56,645 nucleotides of DNA from NCBI GenBank assembly GCA_903825445.1, contig CAIKAS010000215.1, forward strand, positions 1 to 56,645, in the 5' to 3' direction. Origin of the DNA: an uncultured Acidobacteriia bacterium. Its GTDB lineage: Bacteria > Acidobacteriota > Terriglobia > Bryobacterales > Bryobacteraceae. Below the pieces are notes generated by a model. The model was not told where the DNA came from, made no database searches, and was given only the letters and a program-made list of their open reading frames with translations. The position numbers and the translations under genes are program-made. Positions 33,365-39,975 of this stretch are shown here, piece after piece (the stretch's first letter is position 1; the number at the start of each line of letters is the position of its first letter).

Positions 33365-34389
33365 CAGAACCTCCCGTCCTGAACTTCGAAATGCGTTGGC
33401 TTATTGAGCTGTGCGTTGCCGCGCATGATCCAGTCGGCTATCCAATCCATCAATGCGGCGGGAGTCACTGTTGGCTTTCCGAACAGCTCGAGCGCCTTGG
33501 CGGCATTATTCAGCAGTGCCTCCGGACCCTCCTCGCCACTGAACAACGGCTCAACGCCAAACCGGCGCCCAAACTCCTCCGCAATTAATCGAGTCGAAAG
33601 CGTCTCCGGTCCGGTCAGATTCAGAACCATTGGCGGTTGCCGGCATACCGTCAGGGACCGCAGTGCAACCGAATTCGCATCACGTTGCCAGATGACGTTG
33701 ACGTATCCCATGCGCAGGTCGACCGAACGCCGTTCGAAAACCGCCCGAGCGATGTCCACCAGCACTCCGTATCGAAGCTCTACCGCATAGTTCAGCCTCA
33801 GCAGCGTTACACGCGTCCCCCAGCAATGGGAGCCGTATTCAAACATGCGTTCCCGGCCGAGTGCCGACTGCGCATACTCCCCCGCTGGCGCCAAGATAGA
33901 CGTTTCAGTCGCGCCGCGGCTCGTGACTGGCACCAACCCATAGACGTTGCCTGTCGAGAACGCAACGATTTTGGAATTTCGGAAACGTTCCGCTACCAGA
34001 CCAGGCAGATAGGTATTCATGGCCCATGTGAGATGTTCGCTGCCAGACGTCCCGAACTTCCGCGCCGCCATGAAGATGACGTTCGGCGCATCCGGCAGCC
34101 GGGTCAGCGCTCCGGGTTTCAGCAGATCGCAGGCGACGGTCTCGATGCCCTCACGTTCCAGTCGCTCGCGTAAATCCTTCTCCGAAAAACGTGCCGCCGC
34201 GATAACGCGCGTGTTGCGTCCAGCCGCGATAGCAGCGCGGCGCGCCAGTCGCACCAGACTCGGCCCCATTTTGCCGCCTGCGCCCAGCACCAGAACGTCA
34301 CCTTCGAGCGCCGCGGCATGCGTGACATCCCGCTCAGTTGGCCGGGACAGGCGCTCTTCGAGTTCGTCTTCGTTAATAGGACCAATCAT
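33364..34389 (-). CDS. Atypical NAD-dependent epimerase/dehydratase (SDR)
   Basis: A 341-aa Rossmann-fold protein. The ATG at 34389 is chosen because it forms ATGA with the stop of the upstream GNAT gene; the frame is open to 34479 inside that gene. The dinucleotide motif is present (DVLVLGAGGKMGPSL). Further on, FSTGNVYGLVPVTSRG has the SDR beta5 region. At the catalytic YxxxK position the sequence reads EYAQSALGRERMFEY: Tyr is present but the Lys four residues on is Ala. So the protein may bind NAD without classical SDR catalysis. It is coupled to the DapA-like gene (1-nt overlap). Substrate unknown. Confidence 0.8.
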   Translation of the reverse strand: MIGPINEDELEERLSRPTERDVTHAAALEGDVLVLGAGGKMGPSLVRLARRAAIAAGRNTRVIAAARFSEKDLRERLEREGIETVACDLLKPGALTRLPDAPNVIFMAARKFGTSGSEHLTWAMNTYLPGLVAERFRNSKIVAFSTGNVYGLVPVTSRGATETSILAPAGEYAQSALGRERMFEYGSHCWGTRVTLLRLNYAVELRYGVLVDIARAVFERRSVDLRMGYVNVIWQRDANSVALRSLTVCRQPPMVLNLTGPETLSTRLIAEEFGRRFGVEPLFSGEEGPEALLNNAAKALELFGKPTVTPAALMDWIADWIMRGNAQLNKPTHFEVQDGRF

Positions 34390-35258
34390 CCGAGTTCCAG
34401 CCCCGCGATGGCGAAGATCCCTTCTTCTTTTCCCCGGACTTCGCCTCCCCACCACATACGCGTCAGCCTCCGCACGCACTCGAAACCGAGTTCCTGCGCG
34501 AGTGCGACAGCGTTAACGTTCGCGGGAAGCAAGTCCCAGAACCAGGCTGCTTCGGGATGTCGTGCCATGGTCCTTTCGATGACAGATCGGGCTGCAGCAG
34601 GACTCACCGCAGCGCACGGTCCTATATATCGGTTCAGGCGTCCGGACCGCGAGAGCGCATAGCCTCCGTTTTCAACAACCGCCTCGCCGCTGGCCGCGAG
34701 GCATCCCAGCATTTGTTTGCGATCGTAACCGCAGGCACGCGCGTCCGGATCGAAGCCGTTCGTAATCTCTGTAACTCGCCCCGATACTGCCAGCGCACCC
34801 GAACCTGGCGCACGAGGCGCGAACCGCCGCTGCCAACGTTCCACCCGCTGCTCCGCCTGAAAACCAAAACTCTCGTACAACGGCCGCCCTTCATCGGTGG
34901 CATCGAGTTTCACAGTCCGTACACCAAGCTTCTCCGCGTACTCCATCACGTGCGCGACCAGGGTCCGCGCGAGGCCCATCCGCCGGAACTCCGGATGCGT
35001 AAGCACCATGCCGAGCCACGCCATCGTACGCCCATAGCAAACGAGCGTTGCGGTTGCAACGACCTCTCCATCGATCCTGATCCCGAAACACGCGTCGGAA
35101 AGTTCCAGCAGCAGCCGCCAGTCTTCGTCTGTCTGATTCCAGCCGGCAATCGACGACAGTGCCAACGCCCCGCAGACATCCGCGTCCCTGAGTTGAACAC
35201 ACGTGTGCTGAACACGGTTTGCCGGAACCAACGAACGCGTGGTGGGCGCAAGGCGCAT
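34386..35258 (-). CDS. Tandem GNAT N-acetyltransferase
   Basis: A 290-aa protein with two acetyltransferase-like halves. Residues ~20-150 contain the canonical acetyl-CoA segment MVLTHPEFRRMGLARTLVAHVM and a DATDEGRPLYESFGF end. Residues ~175-285 (LSRSGRLNRYIGPCAAVSPAAARSVIERTM...LAQELGFECVRRLTRMWW) resemble the YitH/HsdE-type second GNAT domain. Such tandem proteins acetylate small molecules of unknown identity. It heads an operon with the SDR (4-bp overlap), the DapA-like aldolase and probably the small secreted protein. A TATATT box 6 nt before the ATG and no SD sequence suggest a leaderless transcript. Confidence 0.85.
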   Translation of the reverse strand: MRLAPTTRSLVPANRVQHTCVQLRDADVCGALALSSIAGWNQTDEDWRLLLELSDACFGIRIDGEVVATATLVCYGRTMAWLGMVLTHPEFRRMGLARTLVAHVMEYAEKLGVRTVKLDATDEGRPLYESFGFQAEQRVERWQRRFAPRAPGSGALAVSGRVTEITNGFDPDARACGYDRKQMLGCLAASGEAVVENGGYALSRSGRLNRYIGPCAAVSPAAARSVIERTMARHPEAAWFWDLLPANVNAVALAQELGFECVRRLTRMWWGGEVRGKEEGIFAIAGLELG

Positions 35259-35264
35259 GCTTGT

Positions 35265-35293
35265 AATATACGTCGTTGCGGGTTTGTTGCGAA
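35265..35293 (-). promoter_or_regulatory. Candidate leaderless promoter of the GNAT-SDR-DapA operon
   Basis: On the minus strand TTCGCA (35293-35288), a 17-nt spacer, then TATATT (35270-35265) precede the ATG (35258) by 6 nt. There is no room for an SD sequence. Confidence 0.5.
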
Positions 35294-35318
35294 TCGCGAC
35301 GGCGAAGCGCTCCTTCGC

Positions 35319-36260
35319 CTATTGCAGGCTGGCCGGCTTTCCGCCGCTATCCTTGCTGCGCTGCGCAGCGTCCATGAACGCGAAAATCTCCAGCGTCTCC
35401 TCGTTCGGCACCGGGGGAGTGCCGGTCCTGAAGAACTCAGCGATTTTGGCGTCCAAAGCCGCGTAGTCCACCTGCACCGGATGGGCCACCACCACGTTGC
35501 GCCCGCGGAAAGCCACCACGCCGTAATCGCTATAAGGCCGCGAGACCCGGGCCGTTCCGATGCGCCCATCTTTCCATGTCCCCACCACCACGTCGGAATC
35601 GGGCGATGACGTCTGCGTCACCGTCACGCAGCCCGCCCCCAGCATCGTGTAGAGCATCTCGATGGCATGAATGCCATACCATGACAACGACAATTGATGG
35701 TGCTCTTCAAGCGGACCGGGCCCCCACACGTTCACGCCCGTATTATCGGGGGATTTCACGCTGCTCAGATCCGAGTACCGCAGACTGGACGAACTGAACC
35801 ACGGCACGCCGGCCGCCTTCGCCAACCGCGCAATCTCCCGCGCATCAGCCAGCGTGGAGGCCAGCGGTTTATCGATGAACAACGGCTTGTGCGCTGCGAT
35901 CACCTGCCGCGCCTGCTCAAGGTGCTTGCGGCCATCCCCGCTTTCGAGAAGTATGCCATCCACCATGGAACAAAGCGTCGGAATATCGGGCACAAGGGGT
36001 ATACCGTACGTATCGTGCAATTCTTTGGCGAAGCCGTCCACCCGCGTCGCGCTGTCCGGAATATCCGGGCTTCCGCCCTTATACGCTGCCACGACGCGAA
36101 AGCCGGGGATAAAACCGGGAGCGGTGGAATCGTTGAATTGCTTCGTGAAGACCGTAACATGCGAAGTATCGGTCCCGATAATCCCCAGGCGGAAATCGGC
36201 AGCCCCCGCACACATCCCGCAGGCCAGTATGAGCAGACTGGCTTTGAAATGGTTTGTCAT
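35319..36260 (-). CDS. Exported Gfo/Idh/MocA-family protein with degenerate dinucleotide motif
   Basis: A 313-aa protein with a Sec-type signal peptide (residues 1-20, LLILACGMCAGAA). The Gfo/Idh fold is evident: ILLESGDGRKHLEQARQVIAAHKPLFIDKPLAST contains the usual EKP element as DKP, and the C-terminal alpha/beta domain follows. The nucleotide-binding loop, normally GxGxxG, reads GIIGTDTSH. Similar GIIGxDTSH sequences occur in a subgroup common in Planctomycetota and Acidobacteriota. Export by Sec of a dinucleotide enzyme is unusual, so the protein may bind another ligand or act outside redox chemistry. A dispersed repeat lies just upstream of its neighbour. Confidence 0.8.
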   Translation of the reverse strand: MTNHFKASLLILACGMCAGAADFRLGIIGTDTSHVTVFTKQFNDSTAPGFIPGFRVVAAYKGGSPDIPDSATRVDGFAKELHDTYGIPLVPDIPTLCSMVDGILLESGDGRKHLEQARQVIAAHKPLFIDKPLASTLADAREIARLAKAAGVPWFSSSSLRYSDLSSVKSPDNTGVNVWGPGPLEEHHQLSLSWYGIHAIEMLYTMLGAGCVTVTQTSSPDSDVVVGTWKDGRIGTARVSRPYSDYGVVAFRGRNVVVAHPVQVDYAALDAKIAEFFRTGTPPVPNEETLEIFAFMDAAQRSKDSGGKPASLQ

Positions 36261-36331
36261 AGAAGTTTGCTCGTTTCGTTCATCTTATGCGATCCCTCCC
36301 GCCATCGCCGCAGAGACTGAGTTTCGCAGTT

Positions 36332-36381
36332 CGCTGCGTCCGTCTGCGAGAACTCTGCGGCATCTGCGTGAAATCCTTCTT
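36332..36381. repeat. Dispersed intergenic repeat, copy B
   Basis: Matches copies A (31753) and C (39926) over ~50 bp, with core GGCATCTGCGTGAAA. It lies between two minus-strand genes rather than convergent ones. Confidence 0.75.
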
Positions 36382-36385
36382 ATAC

Positions 36386-37144
36386 TCACTTCCACGTCCA
36401 TCCCATGTGTGTCAGCACAAATGCAGTCAGATCCTCCGGCGCTGGCGCGGAGAAGACCTCCGTTCCTGCATCTGTATCGAACTCCACCTGCGTGCAATGT
36501 AGTCCATGGCGGTTCAGTACGAGTCGTTCCAGCAACTCGTGTGACATTCCTTCCCGCATGAAGCGAAGCATCAGCGACGGGTCGGCGCCGTAGAGTTTAT
36601 CCCCCACCAGCGGAAGACCGAGTGACGCAGCGTGAACGCGGATTTGATGGCGTCTTCCTGAGTGTGGATGGATTTTGACCAGTGTGTATCCGCCGCCGCT
36701 GGCGATCGGGATGAATTCCGTTTCCGCAGTATCTCCGCCCGCTTCGACAGTAGTCTGGCGAGAGTAGAATTCCGCGCCCACATCCGGACCGATTGAGGCA
36801 GTGACTCTGACAGCGGTTTCCAGATGGCCCGCGAGCACTGCGTGATAGGTCTTGCGGAAGTTGCGGAACTGCACCGCACGCTGCAGACGTTTTCCCGTCC
36901 CTTTGTTCCTGGCCAACACGAGGACTCCGCTGGTCTCACGATCCAGGCGGAAGGGCATTCGTAGGACATCGTCGCCCAGATATTCGCGGCATGCCCCGAC
37001 GAGGCTGGACCACGGGCCATACCGTGAACGGTGACAGACCACGTGCGGCGGTTTGTTCAGAACGATGAGATCGTCCGTCTTTTTCAGAATCCAGCCGCTC
37101 AGTTCCGCTGGCGTGATCAGCCATCCCCAGTCGGTCGCGGGCAT
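36386..37144 (-). CDS. RluA-family pseudouridine synthase
   Basis: A 252-aa enzyme that isomerises uridine to pseudouridine in rRNA or tRNA. The catalytic motif is MPFRLDRETSGVLVLARN (Asp in RLDRETSG). Family segments DLIVLNKPPHVVCH, KTYHAVLAGHLE, TLVKIHPHSGRRHQIRVHAASLGLPLVGDKLYG follow in order. There is no S4 domain, and the size fits the compact RluA/TruC type. A TACAAT box 9 nt before the ATG, with AGAGATGA between, gives little or no leader. The specific target base is not deducible. Confidence 0.92.
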   Translation of the reverse strand: MPATDWGWLITPAELSGWILKKTDDLIVLNKPPHVVCHRSRYGPWSSLVGACREYLGDDVLRMPFRLDRETSGVLVLARNKGTGKRLQRAVQFRNFRKTYHAVLAGHLETAVRVTASIGPDVGAEFYSRQTTVEAGGDTAETEFIPIASGGGYTLVKIHPHSGRRHQIRVHAASLGLPLVGDKLYGADPSLMLRFMREGMSHELLERLVLNRHGLHCTQVEFDTDAGTEVFSAPAPEDLTAFVLTHMGWTWK

Positions 37145-37180
37145 TTCATCTCTATTGTAGGGTGGCCAGCAGAGTTCTCG

Positions 37181-37265
37181 TCACTGAAGCCAGAACGCCC
37201 AAAACGTATCCCCCGCCGCCGCCGACAGATTCGTCAAATCGTCACCTGGATATTCATCTGATCTG
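37181..37265 (-). pseudogene. Internally deleted remnant of a PQQ dehydrogenase C-terminus
   Basis: On the minus strand this encodes EYPGDDLTNLSAAAGDTFWAFWLQ-like sequence ending at a stop (37181-37183). The intact gene at 39972-41624 has, in order, HEYPGD, GDDATNLVA and AAAGDTFWAFWLQ, so about 60 codons have been lost between these islands. The nucleotide match is 43 bp with one mismatch at the 3' end (37181-37223 versus 39972-40014). It is a decayed duplicate lying just upstream of the BlaI/BlaR genes. Confidence 0.8.
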
Positions 37266-37315
37266 GGCCACCAGGCGAAAACCGGGAACCCTCAGACCGC
37301 CGTCAAAGAAAATTC

Positions 37316-37349
37316 TTGCATTTGGTCTTCATGGATGCTACAGTCTGTA
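37316..37349 (+). promoter_or_regulatory. Promoter and BlaI-type operator of the regulator/protease operon
   Basis: TTGCAT (37316-37321), a 17-nt spacer and TACAGT (37339-37344) form a weak promoter. The -10 is part of TACAGTCTGTA (37339-37349), a perfect palindrome of the TACAnnnTGTA type bound by BlaI/MecI/CopY repressors. A larger inverted repeat, ATGGATGCTAC (37331-37341) with GTAGCATCCAT (37362-37372), brackets it. Repressor binding would block the -10. The predicted start at 37351-37352 coincides with the GTG start codon. Confidence 0.65.
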
Positions 37350-37351
37350 AC

Positions 37352-37735
37352 GTGACATCACGTAGCATCCATGCAAAGCCCCTCACGAAGCTCCAGCAGG
37401 CGATTCTCGATTTCATCTGGTCGAACACCACCGCTACCGCCGAACAGGTGCGCGCGGCCATCGCGGCGGACCATCCGCTCCGCGAGTCCAGCGTGCGCAC
37501 CCTCTTGCGACGCCTGGAAACGCAGGGGTATCTGGCTCACTCCGTGGAAGGTCAGACGTTCGTTTACCGCGCGACTGCGGCGCGCGGAAGCGTTGCCGTC
37601 GGCGCTGTGCGAAGCGTGATCGAACGCTTCTGGGCAGGTTCGGTGGAACAGTTCGTGCTTGGAATGGTCGACGAAAAGGTACTCACGCCGGCTCAATTGG
37701 AAAAGCTGGCGCGGAAAGTGAGAGACGCGAAATGA
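37352..37735 (+). CDS. BlaI/MecI/CopY-family transcriptional repressor
   Basis: A 127-aa winged-helix protein: LTKLQQAILDFIWSNTTATAEQVRAAI, SSVRTLLRRLETQGYLAHSVEGQTFVYRAT is the typical DNA-binding half, and FVLGMVDEKVLTPAQLEKLARKV is the dimerisation half. I choose GTG 37352 because it leaves the palindromic operator upstream and gives the usual N-terminus; ATG at 37331 would place the operator inside the gene. The stop overlaps the start of the M56 protease gene by 4 bp, so both are coupled. The family repressor is cleaved when its partner protease senses a signal. Here the signal is unlikely to be only beta-lactam, given the partner's C-terminal domain. Confidence 0.9.
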   Translation: MTSRSIHAKPLTKLQQAILDFIWSNTTATAEQVRAAIAADHPLRESSVRTLLRRLETQGYLAHSVEGQTFVYRATAARGSVAVGAVRSVIERFWAGSVEQFVLGMVDEKVLTPAQLEKLARKVRDAK

Positions 37736-39924
37736 TTAACATCGTCCGGATCGCTCTGGAGTCTTCCGCTCAATCAGCCGCACTGGCTCTGTGCGTTGCC
37801 CTGATTCTGGCGGCTGCCCGCATTCGTTCGGGAGCGGTGCGCCACGCCGCGTGGACCGCAGTCCTTTGCGGCATGATGCTGATGCCCGTCCTGTCCCGTA
37901 TCACCCCGAAGGTGCCGGTAACGATGCCGTTGCCTCCGTTACCCTATGCCGACTTGCCAGCTGCCGATGAAGTGGCACCACCCCAACAGGCGAGTGCGGC
38001 TCTGTCAGGTTCCGCAGACCTCCAACTCAGGAACAACCCGGCACCGCAACCTTCGGCGGCAATTTCAAAACGGTTGCCGCTGCCCAGCCTGATCGTCGTC
38101 GTTTATCTCACTGGATTGCTGTTTTCGCTGTTTCGTCTGATTCCCGGATGGCGGGCTGCCCGCCGTATCTCGCGTTCGTGCGAACCGGTGCAAACTCCTT
38201 TCTCCGGAGTGGACGTCTGCGAGTCGCCAATCGTCACCACACCGCTGACTGTCGGACTGCTCTCACCCCGCATTGTTCTTCCCCTGATTTGGCGCGAGTG
38301 GACGAACACAAAGCTCCTTGCCGTACTGGCTCACGAAGCGGCTCACGTGAAGAACCGTGACTCCCTCGTGAATCTGGCGGCATATTTGAACCGCTGTGTC
38401 TTTTGGTTTCATCCTCTCGCCTGGTGGTTGCGGAAGAAACTCGCAACCACGGCGGAGCACGCGTGCGACGAGGCCGGTGCCCAGGCGGTTGGTGACACCA
38501 GGGATTATGCGAGTGTCCTTCTGGAGGTGGCAGCGCTCGCCATCCCGCACGGCGCGCGCTGCGCCTTCGTGGGTGCTGGCATGGAAGGCGACGGCGGCCT
38601 CGAAGCGCGCATCGACCACATTCTTCTCGACGGCAGTCAACGCGCAGTGTCGGCGACAAGGAAAGCGATCGTCGCCCTGGCCTGTGCCGTGGTCCTCATC
38701 GCAGTCCCCGCATGTCGGCAGGTGTCGTCCGTCAAAGCTCCTGAAAAGCCCACCCTTCTGCCGGAGGTTCAGGCGCTGATCGGTATCGGTTCGCGCAGCC
38801 TGTTTTCAGACCCACAGGTGCAGAGCCAGTTGGAAGCGGCGCGCGCAAGTCTTGAGCAGTCCGCGGATGCCAGCGTGCTGGCGGCGAACGGAAAAGCGCT
38901 GGTGAATCGCTTCATCCCTTTAGCCCACTTTGGCAGGGAAGGATTCGATGTGGGCGCAGCCGCAATCGCTCGTGCGCTGCAACTCGATCCGAAATCGCAG
39001 GAGGTCCGCCGTGCGCAAGTCCTGGCCTATTCGCGCCAATTGATAAATATATCGCGCGGGAATCCGGAGGACCCGGAGACTCCTAAAAAGCTGGCCTTTA
39101 TCGATGGCGAGCTGAAGGGCAGCAAAGATGTGAGCTTCCTGCTCGAGACCGCAACCCCAATGGTCTCGATTCGTTGGCCGACAGGCCAGGGTCCGGTGGC
39201 AGCTCCCGAGATGTTTGCGGTTGGCAAAGCAGCTGTTGAGCGCGCGCTCCGGCTCGATCCTAATTCCGTCTGGGCGCACCAGCTCATGCTGAAAACCCAG
39301 GATCAGGAACTCGTGGCGAATCTGCAGGAAAGCGTATGGCACGGTCCGCTCGACTCACAACACCAGGCCATCCAGGCTCTCCCCGTCGGCGCGCGCTTCC
39401 GCGAGTTGTCGATTCTGGCTGCCACGGCAGGCGTCAGCGCCATGAACACGGCGTACACTCACGAGTCCCCCGAACCCATGTGGCAGGCGGCCGGGAACTA
39501 TGCCAACGAAGCCCTCGCCCTCGCTCCGCAGGCCAAAGACGACCCCTACTACGGCACATCGTTCTTCCGCGCCAACATGGTAGCCGCCATGTCGGCGCTC
39601 GTCCGTCACGACCGCGCCACCGCCATTGCCTTCGCGCGCAAGGCCATGGAAGCCCCTCCAACCGAAGCGCTCCGCTATCCGATCGTGAACGCGCGGCCCT
39701 GGTCGAACTGGCACTATCCGCAGATCGTCATCGCGCAACTGATCCGCGAAGGCGAACGCGATTCAGCCGCGGACCTGGCCAGCCAATACAGCCGCATCGT
39801 GATCGCCGACAAGGACCGCTGGGAGGCCGCAGCCGCCGCCATTCGTAAAGGCGAGACGCCTGACTGGGTCCGGCAGCCTGTGGCAGGGCCGCGCCCTCCA
39901 ACTGGCATGAAGGATTCGCACTGA
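37732..39924 (+). CDS. BlaR1-type M56 metallopeptidase with C-terminal helical-repeat domain
   Basis: A 730-aa membrane protease. Helices lie at about 10-28, 38-55, 118-138 and 310-328. The zinc motif is LAVLAHEAAHVKNRDSL (HEAAH) with the downstream acid in ATTAEHACDEAGAQ. After the last helix (ALACAVVLIAVPAC) the exported ~400 residues contain TPR-like repeats (AIARALQLDPKSQEVR, AAVERALRLDPNSVWAHQL, NEALALAPQAKDDPYYG) rather than the penicillin-binding sensor of true BlaR1. The start overlaps the repressor by 4 bp. It is probably a sensor-protease that cleaves the repressor on an unknown periplasmic cue. TPR annotation is by eye. Confidence 0.85.
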   Translation: MINIVRIALESSAQSAALALCVALILAAARIRSGAVRHAAWTAVLCGMMLMPVLSRITPKVPVTMPLPPLPYADLPAADEVAPPQQASAALSGSADLQLRNNPAPQPSAAISKRLPLPSLIVVVYLTGLLFSLFRLIPGWRAARRISRSCEPVQTPFSGVDVCESPIVTTPLTVGLLSPRIVLPLIWREWTNTKLLAVLAHEAAHVKNRDSLVNLAAYLNRCVFWFHPLAWWLRKKLATTAEHACDEAGAQAVGDTRDYASVLLEVAALAIPHGARCAFVGAGMEGDGGLEARIDHILLDGSQRAVSATRKAIVALACAVVLIAVPACRQVSSVKAPEKPTLLPEVQALIGIGSRSLFSDPQVQSQLEAARASLEQSADASVLAANGKALVNRFIPLAHFGREGFDVGAAAIARALQLDPKSQEVRRAQVLAYSRQLINISRGNPEDPETPKKLAFIDGELKGSKDVSFLLETATPMVSIRWPTGQGPVAAPEMFAVGKAAVERALRLDPNSVWAHQLMLKTQDQELVANLQESVWHGPLDSQHQAIQALPVGARFRELSILAATAGVSAMNTAYTHESPEPMWQAAGNYANEALALAPQAKDDPYYGTSFFRANMVAAMSALVRHDRATAIAFARKAMEAPPTEALRYPIVNARPWSNWHYPQIVIAQLIREGERDSAADLASQYSRIVIADKDRWEAAAAAIRKGETPDWVRQPVAGPRPPTGMKDSH

Positions 39925-39925
39925 T

Positions 39926-39975
39926 CTCTGCGCCCATCTGCGAGAACTCCGCGGCATCTGCGTGAAACTCTTCAC
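39926..39975. repeat. Dispersed intergenic repeat, copy C
   Basis: Best match to copies A and B, with the core GGCATCTGCGTGAAA. It fills the short gap between the convergent M56 gene and the PQQ dehydrogenase, overlapping the latter's stop. Confidence 0.75.
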
